The notes: generated by a model not told the origin, from the sequence alone. DNA of 48,582 bases from Smithella sp. (GCA_012510495.1 JAAZHX010000162.1:1-48582); one strand, 5' to 3'; positions 37,551 to 45,253 are shown, counted from the stretch's first letter. Made by a program: numbers and translations.

Positions 37551-37564
37551 CAGAGTCTTCCTCC

Positions 37565-38479
37565 TTACACAATGATATGGTGATTGCGAAACAGATTTTT
37601 GCAATGCTCGATTTTCCCTGGCGATTGCCAGTGATTGACGTTTTGCAAAAGAGGCTGTTCGGGCAGACCGAGTCTGGCGTTTTTGGGATACCAGGTAGGA
37701 TTATAGGGCAAAAGCTTCGATTGTTTGATTCCCAAAGAGGACAGGAAGCGGGCCATGGCTGTCAGGTTTTCGTCGGTATCGGTTATATCCGGAACGAGCG
37801 GGATACGGGGCAAAAGTTCAAATTTGCCCGGGGCGGCGTCCGCGTGCAGGGCCTGGAAATGCTCCAGGATCGTTTTGTTGCCCGCCTGGCAGAATTTCTT
37901 GTGATCCGCGTCGTCAAAAATTTTAAGATCGAAATAGATAACATCGATATAGGGAAGCATCCATTTTTCAAATTTGGCAAAATCAAAAAGTCCGCAGGTT
38001 TCAACGAGCGTGTGAATGCCGTTAGCCTTGCAGGCGGAAAGTAAACTCCCCGCGTATTCCGGAAACAGGGCGGGTTCACCGCCCGAGAGGGTAACGCCGC
38101 CGCCCGAAACATCAAAGAAGGTCTTGTCGGACAGTATTTTCGCCAGCAGCTCTTCAACGGCACAGGCGTCTCCGACGCGCGTCAGCGCTTTTGCGGGGCA
38201 GACCTCCACGCATTGGAAACACAGGTTGCATTTTGCGCGGTTAATGTAGAAGGGGTTGGCGATATCGAGCGCGCCGCAGTCGCAAACCTGGCGGCAGTTT
38301 CCACAATCCAGACAGTCCGGCGCCGAATAGGAAATTTCAACCGCCGTTTTCTTGCTTTCGGGGTTATGGCACCAGACGCAGTCCAGCGGGCAGCCCTTGA
38401 AAAACACGACGGTCCGTATGCCGTGGCCGTCATCCAGGGAATTTCCTTTAATTTCCGTTATCAACGGATTTAACTTCAT
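37565..38479 (-). CDS. Glycyl radical enzyme activase (radical SAM)
   Basis: A 304-residue activating enzyme that uses AdoMet and an iron-sulfur cluster to install the glycyl radical. The radical SAM motif is CPLDCVWCHNP near residue 30, followed by a ferredoxin-like insert with two four-Cys sets (CLDCGNCRQVCDC and CNLCFQCVEVCP), then SGGEPALFPEY. This two-extra-cluster form activates enzymes such as PflD, glycerol dehydratase and CutC types. The start at ATG 38479 gives the standard N-terminus; an upstream TTG is possible. It precedes the glycyl radical enzyme by 14 bases. Confidence 0.93.
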   Translation of the reverse strand: MKLNPLITEIKGNSLDDGHGIRTVVFFKGCPLDCVWCHNPESKKTAVEISYSAPDCLDCGNCRQVCDCGALDIANPFYINRAKCNLCFQCVEVCPAKALTRVGDACAVEELLAKILSDKTFFDVSGGGVTLSGGEPALFPEYAGSLLSACKANGIHTLVETCGLFDFAKFEKWMLPYIDVIYFDLKIFDDADHKKFCQAGNKTILEHFQALHADAAPGKFELLPRIPLVPDITDTDENLTAMARFLSSLGIKQSKLLPYNPTWYPKNARLGLPEQPLLQNVNHWQSPGKIEHCKNLFRNHHIIV

Positions 38480-38601
38480 CACGCGCACCGAAATCAACCG
38501 GAGTCCGGCCCCCGCTCAAATCTTTTTCCGATCCGGATATTTCCGGTAAGAATCGGTAATCTTAATGAATGTTTCATGAACCGTGTGGCGCAAAACCGGG
38601 T

Positions 38602-38653
38602 GGCCGGCGGTGAGGGAATGGACGGAGACGCCCCGCCTCCCTGACCGCCGGCC
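38602..38653 (-). terminator. Long GC-rich hairpin after the BASS transporter gene
   Basis: Sixteen-base arms with one mismatch (38602-38617 and 38638-38653, GGCCGGCGGT... type) enclose a 20-base loop. On the minus strand ACCCGGTTTTG follows, a poor T run. It may end the transporter transcript or attenuate read-through into the activase gene. Confidence 0.55.
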
Positions 38654-38666
38654 GGAAAAGAAACCG

Positions 38667-40037
38667 TTATTGTTCCACCTGCATCTTCCTGAAGACGGCG
38701 ATTGCCAGAGTTCCCACAAGATACATGGCGATACCGTAAAAGGCCGTCGTTACGAACATGGCGCTGTAGAAATCTCCCATGATGTCCTGTATCAGAAGCG
38801 ATATCGCCATCGAGAGCGAGGCGTTTCTGATCAAGGCTTGAAAAGATATGGCGCGGTTCTGGCTGTTGTTGGCCCGAATCAGCTTTGCGCCGAGCATTCC
38901 CAGAATCAGAGCGCAAACGGCAAGTATCAATACGGCCAGTGCGCCGCCGCTGTAACGACCAAACTCTTTAAATACCGCCATGTTGCTTATGATTCCGGCA
39001 ACAATCAGGAACAGGAGCGCCACCAGACCGAGGATGGAAAACACTTTCGTGGATTTTTGAGCGGCATTGGGCCATTTTGCACGGACCGACATGCCGATCA
39101 CCAGGGGAATGATGACCAGAACAACGATGGTCTGGACAATCAATCCCACGGGAATCACCACATTAGGAACGTTCGAACAATACAGGCTCAAAAGGAGCGG
39201 GGTAAAAACCAGGGCCATGACCGTTGACACGGACGTCAGAGAAATGGAAAGGGCCAGATCCCCCTTCGTCAATTGAGTCAGAAGGTTTGAAGTGACGCCG
39301 CCGGGCGAGGACATGGCCAGAACCATTCCCACGAATATAAAAGGCATGGTTTCGTAGAAACCCATCAGCCGTCCGATTAAAACAGCGACGAGAGGCAGAA
39401 TGCCGTACTGAATCAAAAGCCCCGTAATAATGCCCAAAGGTTTTGTAAAAACGGCCACAAAGTCTTTCACCGAAAGCGTAAGCCCCATTCCCACCATTAC
39501 CAGGAAAAGCAGCAGGATGATGGATATTTTGAAGATCTTATCGAAGGTAAGCTGATAGGGCCGATCGACGAGTCTGGCAAAGGAAATGTCGCGGCCGTCG
39601 ATATTTTCAGTCAACATTTCAATCTTGAAGGCCATCTTGTCCTGCAGCATTTTTTCCAGGCCTGCGTATTGAGGATCAGCCCCCGCTTCGGGAAGAACGA
39701 GGACAAATATCTCTCCTGATAATTTCCTTATCAGGTAAACCTGGGTGTCTTCCCTGACATCATCGCCTTTTTGTGGTTTAAGGAGCCTGAGGTTTCCTTC
39801 AAACGTCAGGGTTTGGGATTGCGACCAGTCGAGTTTAGCCGTTTGCTCCTTCATCTTTGCCGGCAGGGTCGCGTCCCCCTTTCCGCGCACGGCATCGGAT
39901 ATCACCTTGTAAAGCCTTTCCCCCTCGGGAACCTCAGACGCCAGGGCACAGAATGTCGTCAGAAAAAACAGGGAAAGAAAAACAAAAAGAAATGAAAGAC
40001 ACAAACCTGCCGATTTCAGACTATCTGTCTTGAACAT
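38667..40037 (-). CDS. BASS-type transporter with N-terminal extracytoplasmic domain
   Basis: A 456-residue protein. Residues 1-34 form a signal or first helix (LCLSFLFVFLSLFFLTTFCALA); about 35-165 form a soluble domain of unknown type (SEVPEGERLYKVISDAVRGKGDATLPAKMK...); the rest is a BASS/SBF core with about nine helices and the family stretch VLAMSSPGGVTSNLLTQLTKGDLALSISLTSVSTVMALVFTPLL. Normal BASS proteins lack the soluble domain. It should import an organic anion with sodium. It has its own promoter and lies upstream of the activase and glycyl radical enzyme on the same strand. Confidence 0.85.
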   Translation of the reverse strand: MFKTDSLKSAGLCLSFLFVFLSLFFLTTFCALASEVPEGERLYKVISDAVRGKGDATLPAKMKEQTAKLDWSQSQTLTFEGNLRLLKPQKGDDVREDTQVYLIRKLSGEIFVLVLPEAGADPQYAGLEKMLQDKMAFKIEMLTENIDGRDISFARLVDRPYQLTFDKIFKISIILLLFLVMVGMGLTLSVKDFVAVFTKPLGIITGLLIQYGILPLVAVLIGRLMGFYETMPFIFVGMVLAMSSPGGVTSNLLTQLTKGDLALSISLTSVSTVMALVFTPLLLSLYCSNVPNVVIPVGLIVQTIVVLVIIPLVIGMSVRAKWPNAAQKSTKVFSILGLVALLFLIVAGIISNMAVFKEFGRYSGGALAVLILAVCALILGMLGAKLIRANNSQNRAISFQALIRNASLSMAISLLIQDIMGDFYSAMFVTTAFYGIAMYLVGTLAIAVFRKMQVEQ

Positions 40038-40088
40038 AACTCCCTCCTTCTTTGGTTTTTTTATGACGAGAAAATACCTTTGAGCGGA

Positions 40089-40117
40089 AGTATAGGGAAG
40101 GTATTCCTGCCTGTCAA
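40089..40117 (-). promoter_or_regulatory. Consensus sigma-70 promoter for the BASS gene
   Basis: On the minus strand TTGACA (40117-40112) and TATACT (40094-40089) are 17 bases apart, about 50 bases before the ATG, which has AAGGAGGGAG upstream. Confidence 0.82.
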
Positions 40118-40490
40118 GAAAATCATGGCCGGCAAAAGGCCGGCAAAAAGATATTCTGACTGCTGTCGGATTCCGTTAACCGCCTTGATAAGAAAATCCT
40201 TTTTCCCTGTTGTGTGATTTAGCGGATCCGTTGCTTAAATCCGGACGCTCTGGATGTGTCTCTCCATACTGAGTCAGGCGAATAAATTATTGACTTGACT
40301 AAAGGATTGGCCTATTGTCCGCCGCTATCCGGGCGAGGACGACTTATCCCTGCGCGGCGGTTTTGACGAAGATTTTGCTTTTGGGCTTACTCATCGCTTG
40401 CCTACGCGGGACGGATCTTTAATTCAATGAAAGCGATTTCACTCTTCAACAGACCACATTGTCTATAGAGGAGCTGATCTGTCCATTTCA
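40118..40490. other. Boundary region between chromosome and cassette array
   Basis: No credible gene. GGCCGGCAAAA occurs twice in tandem near 40127-40148. A plus-strand promoter-like pair TTGACT (40290-40295) and TATTGT (40313-40318), 17 bases apart, leads into no recognisable gene. The stretch ends at the first attC of the array. Confidence 0.35.
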
Positions 40491-40550
40491 ATTCAACGTG
40501 CAGATCAGCGGCGCGGCGCAGCCACGTCCGCCTGGATGCTATGGTTGGAT
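40491..40550 (-). repeat. attC site 1 (distal end of array)
   Basis: Read on the minus strand, both cores are perfect: ATCCAAC (40550-40544) and GTTGAAT (40497-40491). Between them imperfect GC-rich arms (GCATCCAGGCGG with CCGCTGATCTGC) form the hairpin. The last residues of the methyltransferase gene at 40505 are encoded inside it. Confidence 0.75.
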
Positions 40551-41269
40551 GTTTTCCGTCCTCCAAACAGGGCCAGCTCAAAGGTTTTAAAGAAGCAGTC
40601 AACGTCTTGAAAACCAATGTCACGAAGCCATTGGCACTGTTCTTCGACGGCGGCTGGAATATTTTCCTTCTTGTCCTGAAAGAATGCATCTTCGATCTCT
40701 TGCATGGTTACGTTCAACTTGGCATTCTCGTGAAAACGCCGAATATAGTCGAGAAAGAAGCTGTCGAAAAGTTCATTTACTGAAGGGGTAGCTGAACTGA
40801 CCTGATCGAGGTTCAGGAAAATCCCGCCATTTCTGAGAATACAAAAGATCTCGGCGTACAACTCCATCTTTCTCTCATCCGGCTGATGATGAATGGCAAA
40901 CCCCGAGACGATGATATCAAAAGGCTTTTCTGACTCGATACCCTTAGCCCAGTCCGACATTGCAAAATCCGCGTTGATGACTTTTGCACGCTGATTATCG
41001 CCGATTTTTATCCGTAATTTTTCCAGCATAGGATCGGAGAAATCGGCAAATATCACACGTGCTTCAGTATACTCTTCAAGGAGCATGCGGCCGAGAATTC
41101 CATCTCCACAACCCAGGTCCAGAATTCTGGATGGCTGAGGGCACCAGGCGTTTATAATCTTACTGATAACTTCCAGCTGGAGCTTTGCGCCAGGAATAGC
41201 TCCTCGAACCCCTTCCACAAAGGTCTCTGCAATCTCCCTGGTTTGCCACTTGCTGTGCTGTTCATTCAT
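40505..41269 (-). CDS. Class I SAM-dependent methyltransferase (cassette gene)
   Basis: A 254-residue methyltransferase. The AdoMet site is RILDLGCGDGILGRMLLEEY (about residues 48-67), the acidic loop end is VIFADFSDPML, motif II/III is PFDIIVSGFAIHH, and the post-motif NGGIFLNLDQVSS follows. The acceptor substrate is unknown. AAGGAAC precedes the ATG. The C-terminal residues QADVAAPRR are read from the attC site, so the original protein may have ended earlier. This is the last cassette of the array. Confidence 0.85.
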   Translation of the reverse strand: MNEQHSKWQTREIAETFVEGVRGAIPGAKLQLEVISKIINAWCPQPSRILDLGCGDGILGRMLLEEYTEARVIFADFSDPMLEKLRIKIGDNQRAKVINADFAMSDWAKGIESEKPFDIIVSGFAIHHQPDERKMELYAEIFCILRNGGIFLNLDQVSSATPSVNELFDSFFLDYIRRFHENAKLNVTMQEIEDAFFQDKKENIPAAVEEQCQWLRDIGFQDVDCFFKTFELALFGGRKTSNHSIQADVAAPRR

Positions 41270-41282
41270 CTTTGTTCCTTAA

Positions 41283-41341
41283 ATTCAACGCTGTTAATCA
41301 GCCGCGCGCTTCTTGCGTCGGCTGAATTAACCTTGTTCGAC
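41283..41341 (-). repeat. attC site 2
   Basis: On the minus strand the cores are GTCGAAC (41341-41335) and GTTGAAT (41289-41283). The inner arms GTTAATTCAGCCG and CGGCTGATTAAC pair with one extra unpaired T, the extrahelical base typical of attC. The stop codon of the preceding gene lies inside it. Confidence 0.85.
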
Positions 41342-42271
41342 AGCTTTTTCTAAAAGTTCAAAGGTGATCCCGTGTTCCAAAAATACGGGATGCTCGGGTG
41401 CGAATCCCGGTACAGTTTGAAACCCGACTGTTCTGAAAAAGCTCGCCGATGTGTTTCTCGCTACAGTATGAATCCGACGGTACATTCTAATTGATGCGAT
41501 GCGACATAGTTCAGTAACAAGACCGCGACCAATACCTTTCCGTTGATGACTGGAAGTTACTGCCAAATGTCTCAGTTCAATCTCATTCTTGGCTGTCTGT
41601 ACAGCGACCAATCCGCCAATGATCAGCCCATTTTCTTTGGCCGCTAACTCAAGTTTCTCGCCGACTATCTTGAAGTTATTCCTGATATCACGGGGAAAGC
41701 CGAGAGGCTGCCACAGGACACGCCAGAGGAGGTCATCAACCTCTGCGGCGTCAGCCGCTGTTTTTACGACCTCCAGTGTTGCCATACTCAATTTTTGTCC
41801 GTCTCGTGGATGAAACTTCTTCTTCCCAGACGAGTACTCCAATAACTCTCCTCCGCCAATATCAAGAATGCACTCGTCAAGAACCTTATAGCCCAAATGC
41901 TCATAAAATCGCCTTGACGGCAGAGATATGCTCAGACTTAGTTCTGAAATCTTCTGCTCCATCGCTATTTGCTCAAGCTGGGTCATTATGACTTTTCCGT
42001 AGCCTTGCCGCTGATGATCGGGACGTACAAAAACGCCTATTATCTCGGAGACCATCAAGGAGCCGGTTGCCAGAATAGAGCTATCTCGTTCGGATATAAG
42101 AACCAAGATTTCTCCAACTGAGCTTCGCTCGACAATCTTCTTTTCCGAATGGTGCTCTTTAAAAAAAGCAACCGCACGAGGTGGATATATACCAGAATAT
42201 GAAGCATCGATAGTCTCACAAATCATGCGATGAAGAGCATGCAAATCAGTCATAGCGAATGCGCGAATCAT
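41327..42271 (-). CDS. Tandem GNAT acetyltransferase (cassette gene)
   Basis: A 314-residue protein with two GNAT domains. The first has VFVRPDHQRQGYGKVIMTQLE and FYEHLGYKVLD; the second has LAVTSSHQRKGIGRGLVTELC and FFRTVGFQTV. Each RxxGxG/A loop binds acetyl-CoA. The start MIRAFAMTDL (ATG 42271) is typical of GNATs; an ATG 18 bases upstream lies in the attC of the next cassette and is less likely. Acetyltransferases are frequent integron passengers, often for drugs or proteins; the acceptor here is unknown. Confidence 0.85.
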   Translation of the reverse strand: MIRAFAMTDLHALHRMICETIDASYSGIYPPRAVAFFKEHHSEKKIVERSSVGEILVLISERDSSILATGSLMVSEIIGVFVRPDHQRQGYGKVIMTQLEQIAMEQKISELSLSISLPSRRFYEHLGYKVLDECILDIGGGELLEYSSGKKKFHPRDGQKLSMATLEVVKTAADAAEVDDLLWRVLWQPLGFPRDIRNNFKIVGEKLELAAKENGLIIGGLVAVQTAKNEIELRHLAVTSSHQRKGIGRGLVTELCRIASIRMYRRIHTVARNTSASFFRTVGFQTVPGFAPEHPVFLEHGITFELLEKAVEQG

Positions 42272-42287
42272 GATTGTGTCTTCTTCC

Positions 42288-42343
42288 ATAGCTCGGCATC
42301 AGCCGCCGAGGTACGAGGGTCGGCTGCATGCCGTTGGTTAGGC
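42288..42343 (-). repeat. attC site 3, with decayed R' core
   Basis: On the minus strand the first core GCCTAAC (42343-42337) is perfect. The inner arms GGCATGCAGCCG and CGGCTGATGCC pair with one extrahelical G. The expected GTTRRRY at the far end is GAGCTAT, which no longer matches, so excision of the GNAT cassette may be impaired. Confidence 0.75.
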
Positions 42344-42389
42344 ATGATTGGATTTTCTCCACTTTCTGAGTCGCCCCGTAATCCCCTCA

Positions 42390-43136
42390 TCACCGCGTCA
42401 TCAGTGCGAACACGCCCCAGCCCAGGTATTCACGCGTGTAAGCGGCGTAGCGCTCGGGCGCCGAGGTTAGTTTGGCTCGAACCTCTTTCGCGAACTCGTC
42501 GTCGGGATTGGCTTCAAGCCACCGGCGCATGGTGAGCCACTGGGCCGCCTCGTATCTGTCCCAACTGTCTTGGTTTGCTAAAACCATTTCCACGACGTCG
42601 TAGCCCAAGCGGCCGAAAGACGCGAGAAGTTCCGGAAGCAGGAGAAAGTCGGAGATTTTGCCGGCATCACACCCCCTGGCAACATCTTCCGTCGGCGGCA
42701 ACTGCCGCCAGTAGGGCTCGCCGATGAGGAGGATCCCCCCGGGGTGGAGGCTCCGCGCCAGAAGCTCGATGGTGCCGACGACTCCCCCGCCGATCCAGGT
42801 GGCGCCGACACAGGCTGCCACACCGACCTTCTCGTCCGAGACATAACCGGCGGCATCGCCATGGATGAACTTGACTCGATCGGCGACGCCGAGTTCTTCG
42901 GCGCGGAGTTTCGCTTGTGCGGTGAACAACGGGCTCATGTCGATGCCGGTGCCGATGACTCCGTAATCGCGCGCCCAGGTGCACAGCATCTCCCCCGAAC
43001 CGCTGCCGAGGTCAAGCACCCGGGTCCCCGCTTCCAGACGCAGCGCCGCGCCGAGAGTGGCGAACTTTTCGGGTGTGAACGGGTTATGGATGCGGTGAGC
43101 GCTTTCGGTGACGTTGAAGATCCGTGGAATATCCAA
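42390..43136 (-). CDS. Class I SAM-dependent methyltransferase (cassette gene)
   Basis: A 248-residue methyltransferase starting at TTG 43136 with GGAGG nine bases upstream. Motif I is RVLDLGSGSGEMLCTWA (about 39-55), followed by GTGIDMSPLF, VKFIHGDAAGYV and HPGGILLIGEPYWRQL. The C-terminus (WLEANPDDEFAKEVR..YLGWGVFALMTR) is typical of small-molecule methyltransferases, often annotated as UbiE/Coq5-like. The acceptor is unknown. GC content looks higher than in the neighbouring cassettes, as expected for genes of mixed origin in an array. Confidence 0.87.
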   Translation of the reverse strand: MDIPRIFNVTESAHRIHNPFTPEKFATLGAALRLEAGTRVLDLGSGSGEMLCTWARDYGVIGTGIDMSPLFTAQAKLRAEELGVADRVKFIHGDAAGYVSDEKVGVAACVGATWIGGGVVGTIELLARSLHPGGILLIGEPYWRQLPPTEDVARGCDAGKISDFLLLPELLASFGRLGYDVVEMVLANQDSWDRYEAAQWLTMRRWLEANPDDEFAKEVRAKLTSAPERYAAYTREYLGWGVFALMTR

Positions 43137-43177
43137 TGAAGAAAACCTCCTTTCGGGTGTGAATAGATTCGGTCACT

Positions 43178-43236
43178 GCCTAACAACAACATCAGCCGGA
43201 GCGAAGCGATCGGCTGTATTGGCTGGCTGGTTCGAC
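43178..43236 (-). repeat. attC site 4
   Basis: On the minus strand the cores are GTCGAAC (43236-43230) and GTTAGGC (43184-43178, perfect). The central stem CAGCCG/CGGCTG encloses GAGCGAAGCGAT. Its centre is nearly identical to attC 5 at 44143-44197. Confidence 0.85.
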
Positions 43237-43240
43237 AAAT

Positions 43241-44116
43241 TCAGTATCTCTCGATCTCTCCAAAAAGATTACAGAACTTTGAGGCACCATACAAATCGGG
43301 GAACAGGGTTAAATGGTTAATGTTCATCCTGTTCAGTGATTTGAGACAAACCTCCCTGTCCACTGTGGGAATATGAATCTTTATGAGAGTGTATCCCTTA
43401 CCATCGTCTTTAAAGTTGGTTCGAACCCACGACAGCACGTCTATATCAGTAGGAAATCGGCTAAACAACCCTCCCTGATTTACTAACCGCTGATTTTCAT
43501 CGGAAAAAGGCTTAATGAATTCAACTTCTGGCCTAATGGGCATTTCCAATCTATGAAGATATAGTGCATTTTTTACTTTCTTTTTCCCTGATTCAATTTC
43601 TTCCTTTTCCTTTTCACGTTCTTCTTCTGCCTCGCGGTGAATCTTTTTGACCCTCTTCTCTACAGATGGTCTATGAAGTGCATAAACGGCCCTCGCTTTG
43701 GTCTGCTTTTCGCCCATTCCTATAAATGCGAAATAGGCTGCGACAAAGGGAGAGTTTGTCCAGTCAAGCAAAGGCGTAGCAAGTCCATAATGCTGCCCCA
43801 GCGCCCACCAGTCGTTCTCAGCCTCAAGTCTTGGCGGATTTGGGCCTCTGCGCCCTCTCACCGCATATTGAAACTGCTCTAGGTGCTGTTGGATGAAATT
43901 CCTGGTCTTAGTTCTTTTCACTCTTGCTTTCTTTCTGAGCCGATCAAGAGTCGACTCTAAGGGCCAATTGTCGCATCTCTGACCTCGCCAGATATATGTC
44001 TGGTATTCAAGCATTTCTTTTTGGACGTAGTTAAAAAAATAGCGCCAAGAAAGAAGTCGCACTTCTACAAACCCGTCAATAACTGGAGTCTCCTCCCATT
44101 GCTTTCTTCCTGCCAT
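43241..44116 (-). CDS. FRG-domain protein (cassette gene)
   Basis: A 291-residue protein. The FRG domain (named for its Phe/Trp-Arg-Gly motif) is seen in IWRGQRCDNWPLESTLDR (about 42-59) and WWALGQHYGLATPLLDWTNSPFVAAYFAF (about 103-131), the conserved block of the family. A charged Glu/Lys-rich helix (REAEEEREKEKEEIESGKK) follows, then a C-terminal domain. FRG proteins are uncharacterised but often sit on phages and mobile or defence-type islands. The ribosome site is weak. It is followed five bases later by attC 4. Confidence 0.85.
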   Translation of the reverse strand: MAGRKQWEETPVIDGFVEVRLLSWRYFFNYVQKEMLEYQTYIWRGQRCDNWPLESTLDRLRKKARVKRTKTRNFIQQHLEQFQYAVRGRRGPNPPRLEAENDWWALGQHYGLATPLLDWTNSPFVAAYFAFIGMGEKQTKARAVYALHRPSVEKRVKKIHREAEEEREKEKEEIESGKKKVKNALYLHRLEMPIRPEVEFIKPFSDENQRLVNQGGLFSRFPTDIDVLSWVRTNFKDDGKGYTLIKIHIPTVDREVCLKSLNRMNINHLTLFPDLYGASKFCNLFGEIERY

Positions 44117-44142
44117 TTTATCTTACCTTATGTTCACCTCAT

Positions 44143-44197
44143 GTCGAACGGCGAGATCAGCCGGAGCTTAGCGATCGGCTGGATTGACTGGTTGGTC
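44143..44197 (-). repeat. attC site 5
   Basis: On the minus strand the cores are GACCAAC (44197-44191) and GTTCGAC (44149-44143), each one base from consensus. The central stem CAGCCG/CGGCTG with a GAGCTTAGCGAT loop differs from attC 4 by only two bases over about 26. Confidence 0.78.
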
Positions 44198-44198
44198 C

Positions 44199-44477
44199 TT
44201 ATTTTGTTTCTTCAACTAATGTTCCACTGATGAACTTGTGAATAATGCTTGAAACATAAGTCTGATAGGGTAGTCCTTCCCTTACCGCCTTTCGCTGTAA
44301 TTCAAGAAGATCACTTTCGGAAATTCGTATGTTCAGTCTCTTGTCTTTTCGCAAGGTATTCCGTGCATACGTGGCCAGTTCCTTCTTTCTTTTTGCAAGG
44401 TTTGTGACGGGAATCCATTCGCCCTTTTCGAAGCTGTCCAATACATCTTTTTCTTCTTTTGTCAATTTGCCCTTCAT
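44199..44477 (-). CDS. Antitoxin of a BrnT-like TA pair, ribbon-helix-helix type
   Basis: A 92-residue protein; the ATG at 44477 has GGAG seven bases upstream, better than the ATG six bases before. The segment KDKRLNIRISESDLLELQRKAVREGLPYQTYVSSIIHKFISG is a CopG/Arc-like ribbon-helix-helix DNA-binding fold. The N-terminal part would bind and neutralise the toxin. The gene overlaps the end of the toxin gene. Such proteins repress their own operon. Confidence 0.82.
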   Translation of the reverse strand: MKGKLTKEEKDVLDSFEKGEWIPVTNLAKRKKELATYARNTLRKDKRLNIRISESDLLELQRKAVREGLPYQTYVSSIIHKFISGTLVEETK

Positions 44478-44479
44478 AA

Positions 44480-44752
44480 TCATTCTCCAATATATTTCTG
44501 GGTTGCCTTCCTGCTTGGAATAATCGTCTTTAGAAACAACTCTTCCTCATTTTCAACATAGGGGACAAGATAAGCGGAATTGCCAATACCAACAATCATA
44601 ATCCGCTGCCCGGGATATTCCTGTTGGTTAGGATGAAGATAGTCGTCCAGTATGTCGCCTCTCTCAATAAAGAAAACTACGTCCTCAAAACAGACGCCCC
44701 TGGATTCTTTAAGTACAAGGTTCTTTTCGGTATTCCGGTTTATACTCTTCAC
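44480..44752 (-). CDS. BrnT-like toxin (type II TA)
   Basis: A 90-residue protein with the RelE-fold pattern of BrnT relatives: NTEKNLVLKESRGVCFEDVVFFIERGDILDD, then HPNQQEYPGQRIMIVGIGNSAYLVPYVENEEELFLKTIIPSRKATQKY. Members act as ribosome-linked or free RNases. The toxin gene comes first and overlaps the antitoxin start, as in brnTA. TA pairs are common in sedentary integrons, where they are thought to stabilise the array. Confidence 0.8.
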   Translation of the reverse strand: MKSINRNTEKNLVLKESRGVCFEDVVFFIERGDILDDYLHPNQQEYPGQRIMIVGIGNSAYLVPYVENEEELFLKTIIPSRKATQKYIGE

Positions 44753-44815
44753 GAGCGGAGACTATTACATTGTGTGCATTTTGGCAATACAGTGATTTAT
44801 TGATTGATTAAGGCC

Positions 44816-44822
44816 GTTAGCG
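44816..44822 (-). repeat. Truncated attC (R'' core only) behind the 105-residue cassette gene
   Basis: On the minus strand CGCTAAC (44822-44816) follows the sequence CGCCGC, as at the gene-side end of many attC sites, but the rest of the palindrome is missing and AT-rich sequence of the TA cassette begins within four bases. I read this as a deletion joint. Confidence 0.45.
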
Positions 44823-44862
44823 GCGGCGAGTAGCCATCCACTGGACTGCTGGTTTGGCTTCC

Positions 44863-45180
44863 TCAGCGCCAAAATCGTCCGCTTGAGTAAATCCCTCCAT
44901 TTGGGTGCGGTCGCTCGGTGAACTCCCCTCTTGGCAAACCGATGAATTCCTGCGCTCTCTTATCCTCAAGAAACTTGGAGAAGCCGTTTCGCCGCAGTGC
45001 ATGCTCATCTTCATCACGCGTGGGGAACGGCATCTCATCGAACACTCCGCACGTGTCGCCATAGAACACGACAAGCACATCGTCTTCTAGTTTGATCACG
45101 ACCGCCCGGTTCCGCTGGAGGAACTCGACGATCTTGAACCATGGGTTTTCTGCAATTTCTTCTGGTATATCTGTATGCAT
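44863..45180 (-). CDS. Hypothetical cassette protein, 105 residues
   Basis: A small acidic protein (MHTDIPEEIAENPWFKIVEFLQRN, DVLVVFYGDTCGVFDEMPF, GFSKFLEDKRAQEFIGLPRG, ending HPNGGIYSSGRFWR). I recall similar short proteins from integron cassettes, but their function is not known. GGAGACGAA precedes the ATG. No membrane segment or catalytic motif is evident. Confidence 0.75.
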   Translation of the reverse strand: MHTDIPEEIAENPWFKIVEFLQRNRAVVIKLEDDVLVVFYGDTCGVFDEMPFPTRDEDEHALRRNGFSKFLEDKRAQEFIGLPRGEFTERPHPNGGIYSSGRFWR

Positions 45181-45190
45181 TTCGTCTCCA

Positions 45191-45248
45191 GGCCAACGTA
45201 CGGGTCAGTGGGCCCCGCGTAGCCGGGGTACGCTAAAGTCGGTTGTCC
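45191..45248 (-). repeat. attC site 6 (degenerate cores)
   Basis: The outer CAAC/GTTG pair (45194-45197 and 45241-45244) and the inner hairpin CCCCG/CGGGG are clear, with cores GGACAAC and GTTGGCC on the minus strand, each off consensus. Position between two genes and length (58 bases) fit an attC. Confidence 0.6.
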
Positions 45249-45253
45249 AGCTA

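Noticed and set aside
40290-40318. Plus-strand promoter-like TTGACT-17-TATTGT at the array boundary
   Set aside because: It points into no plus-strand gene and opposes the cassettes, so it is probably chance.
44817-45080. 87-residue ORF overlapping the 105-residue cassette gene
   Set aside because: Alternative frame; the 105-residue frame has a good ribosome site and a familiar cassette-protein pattern.
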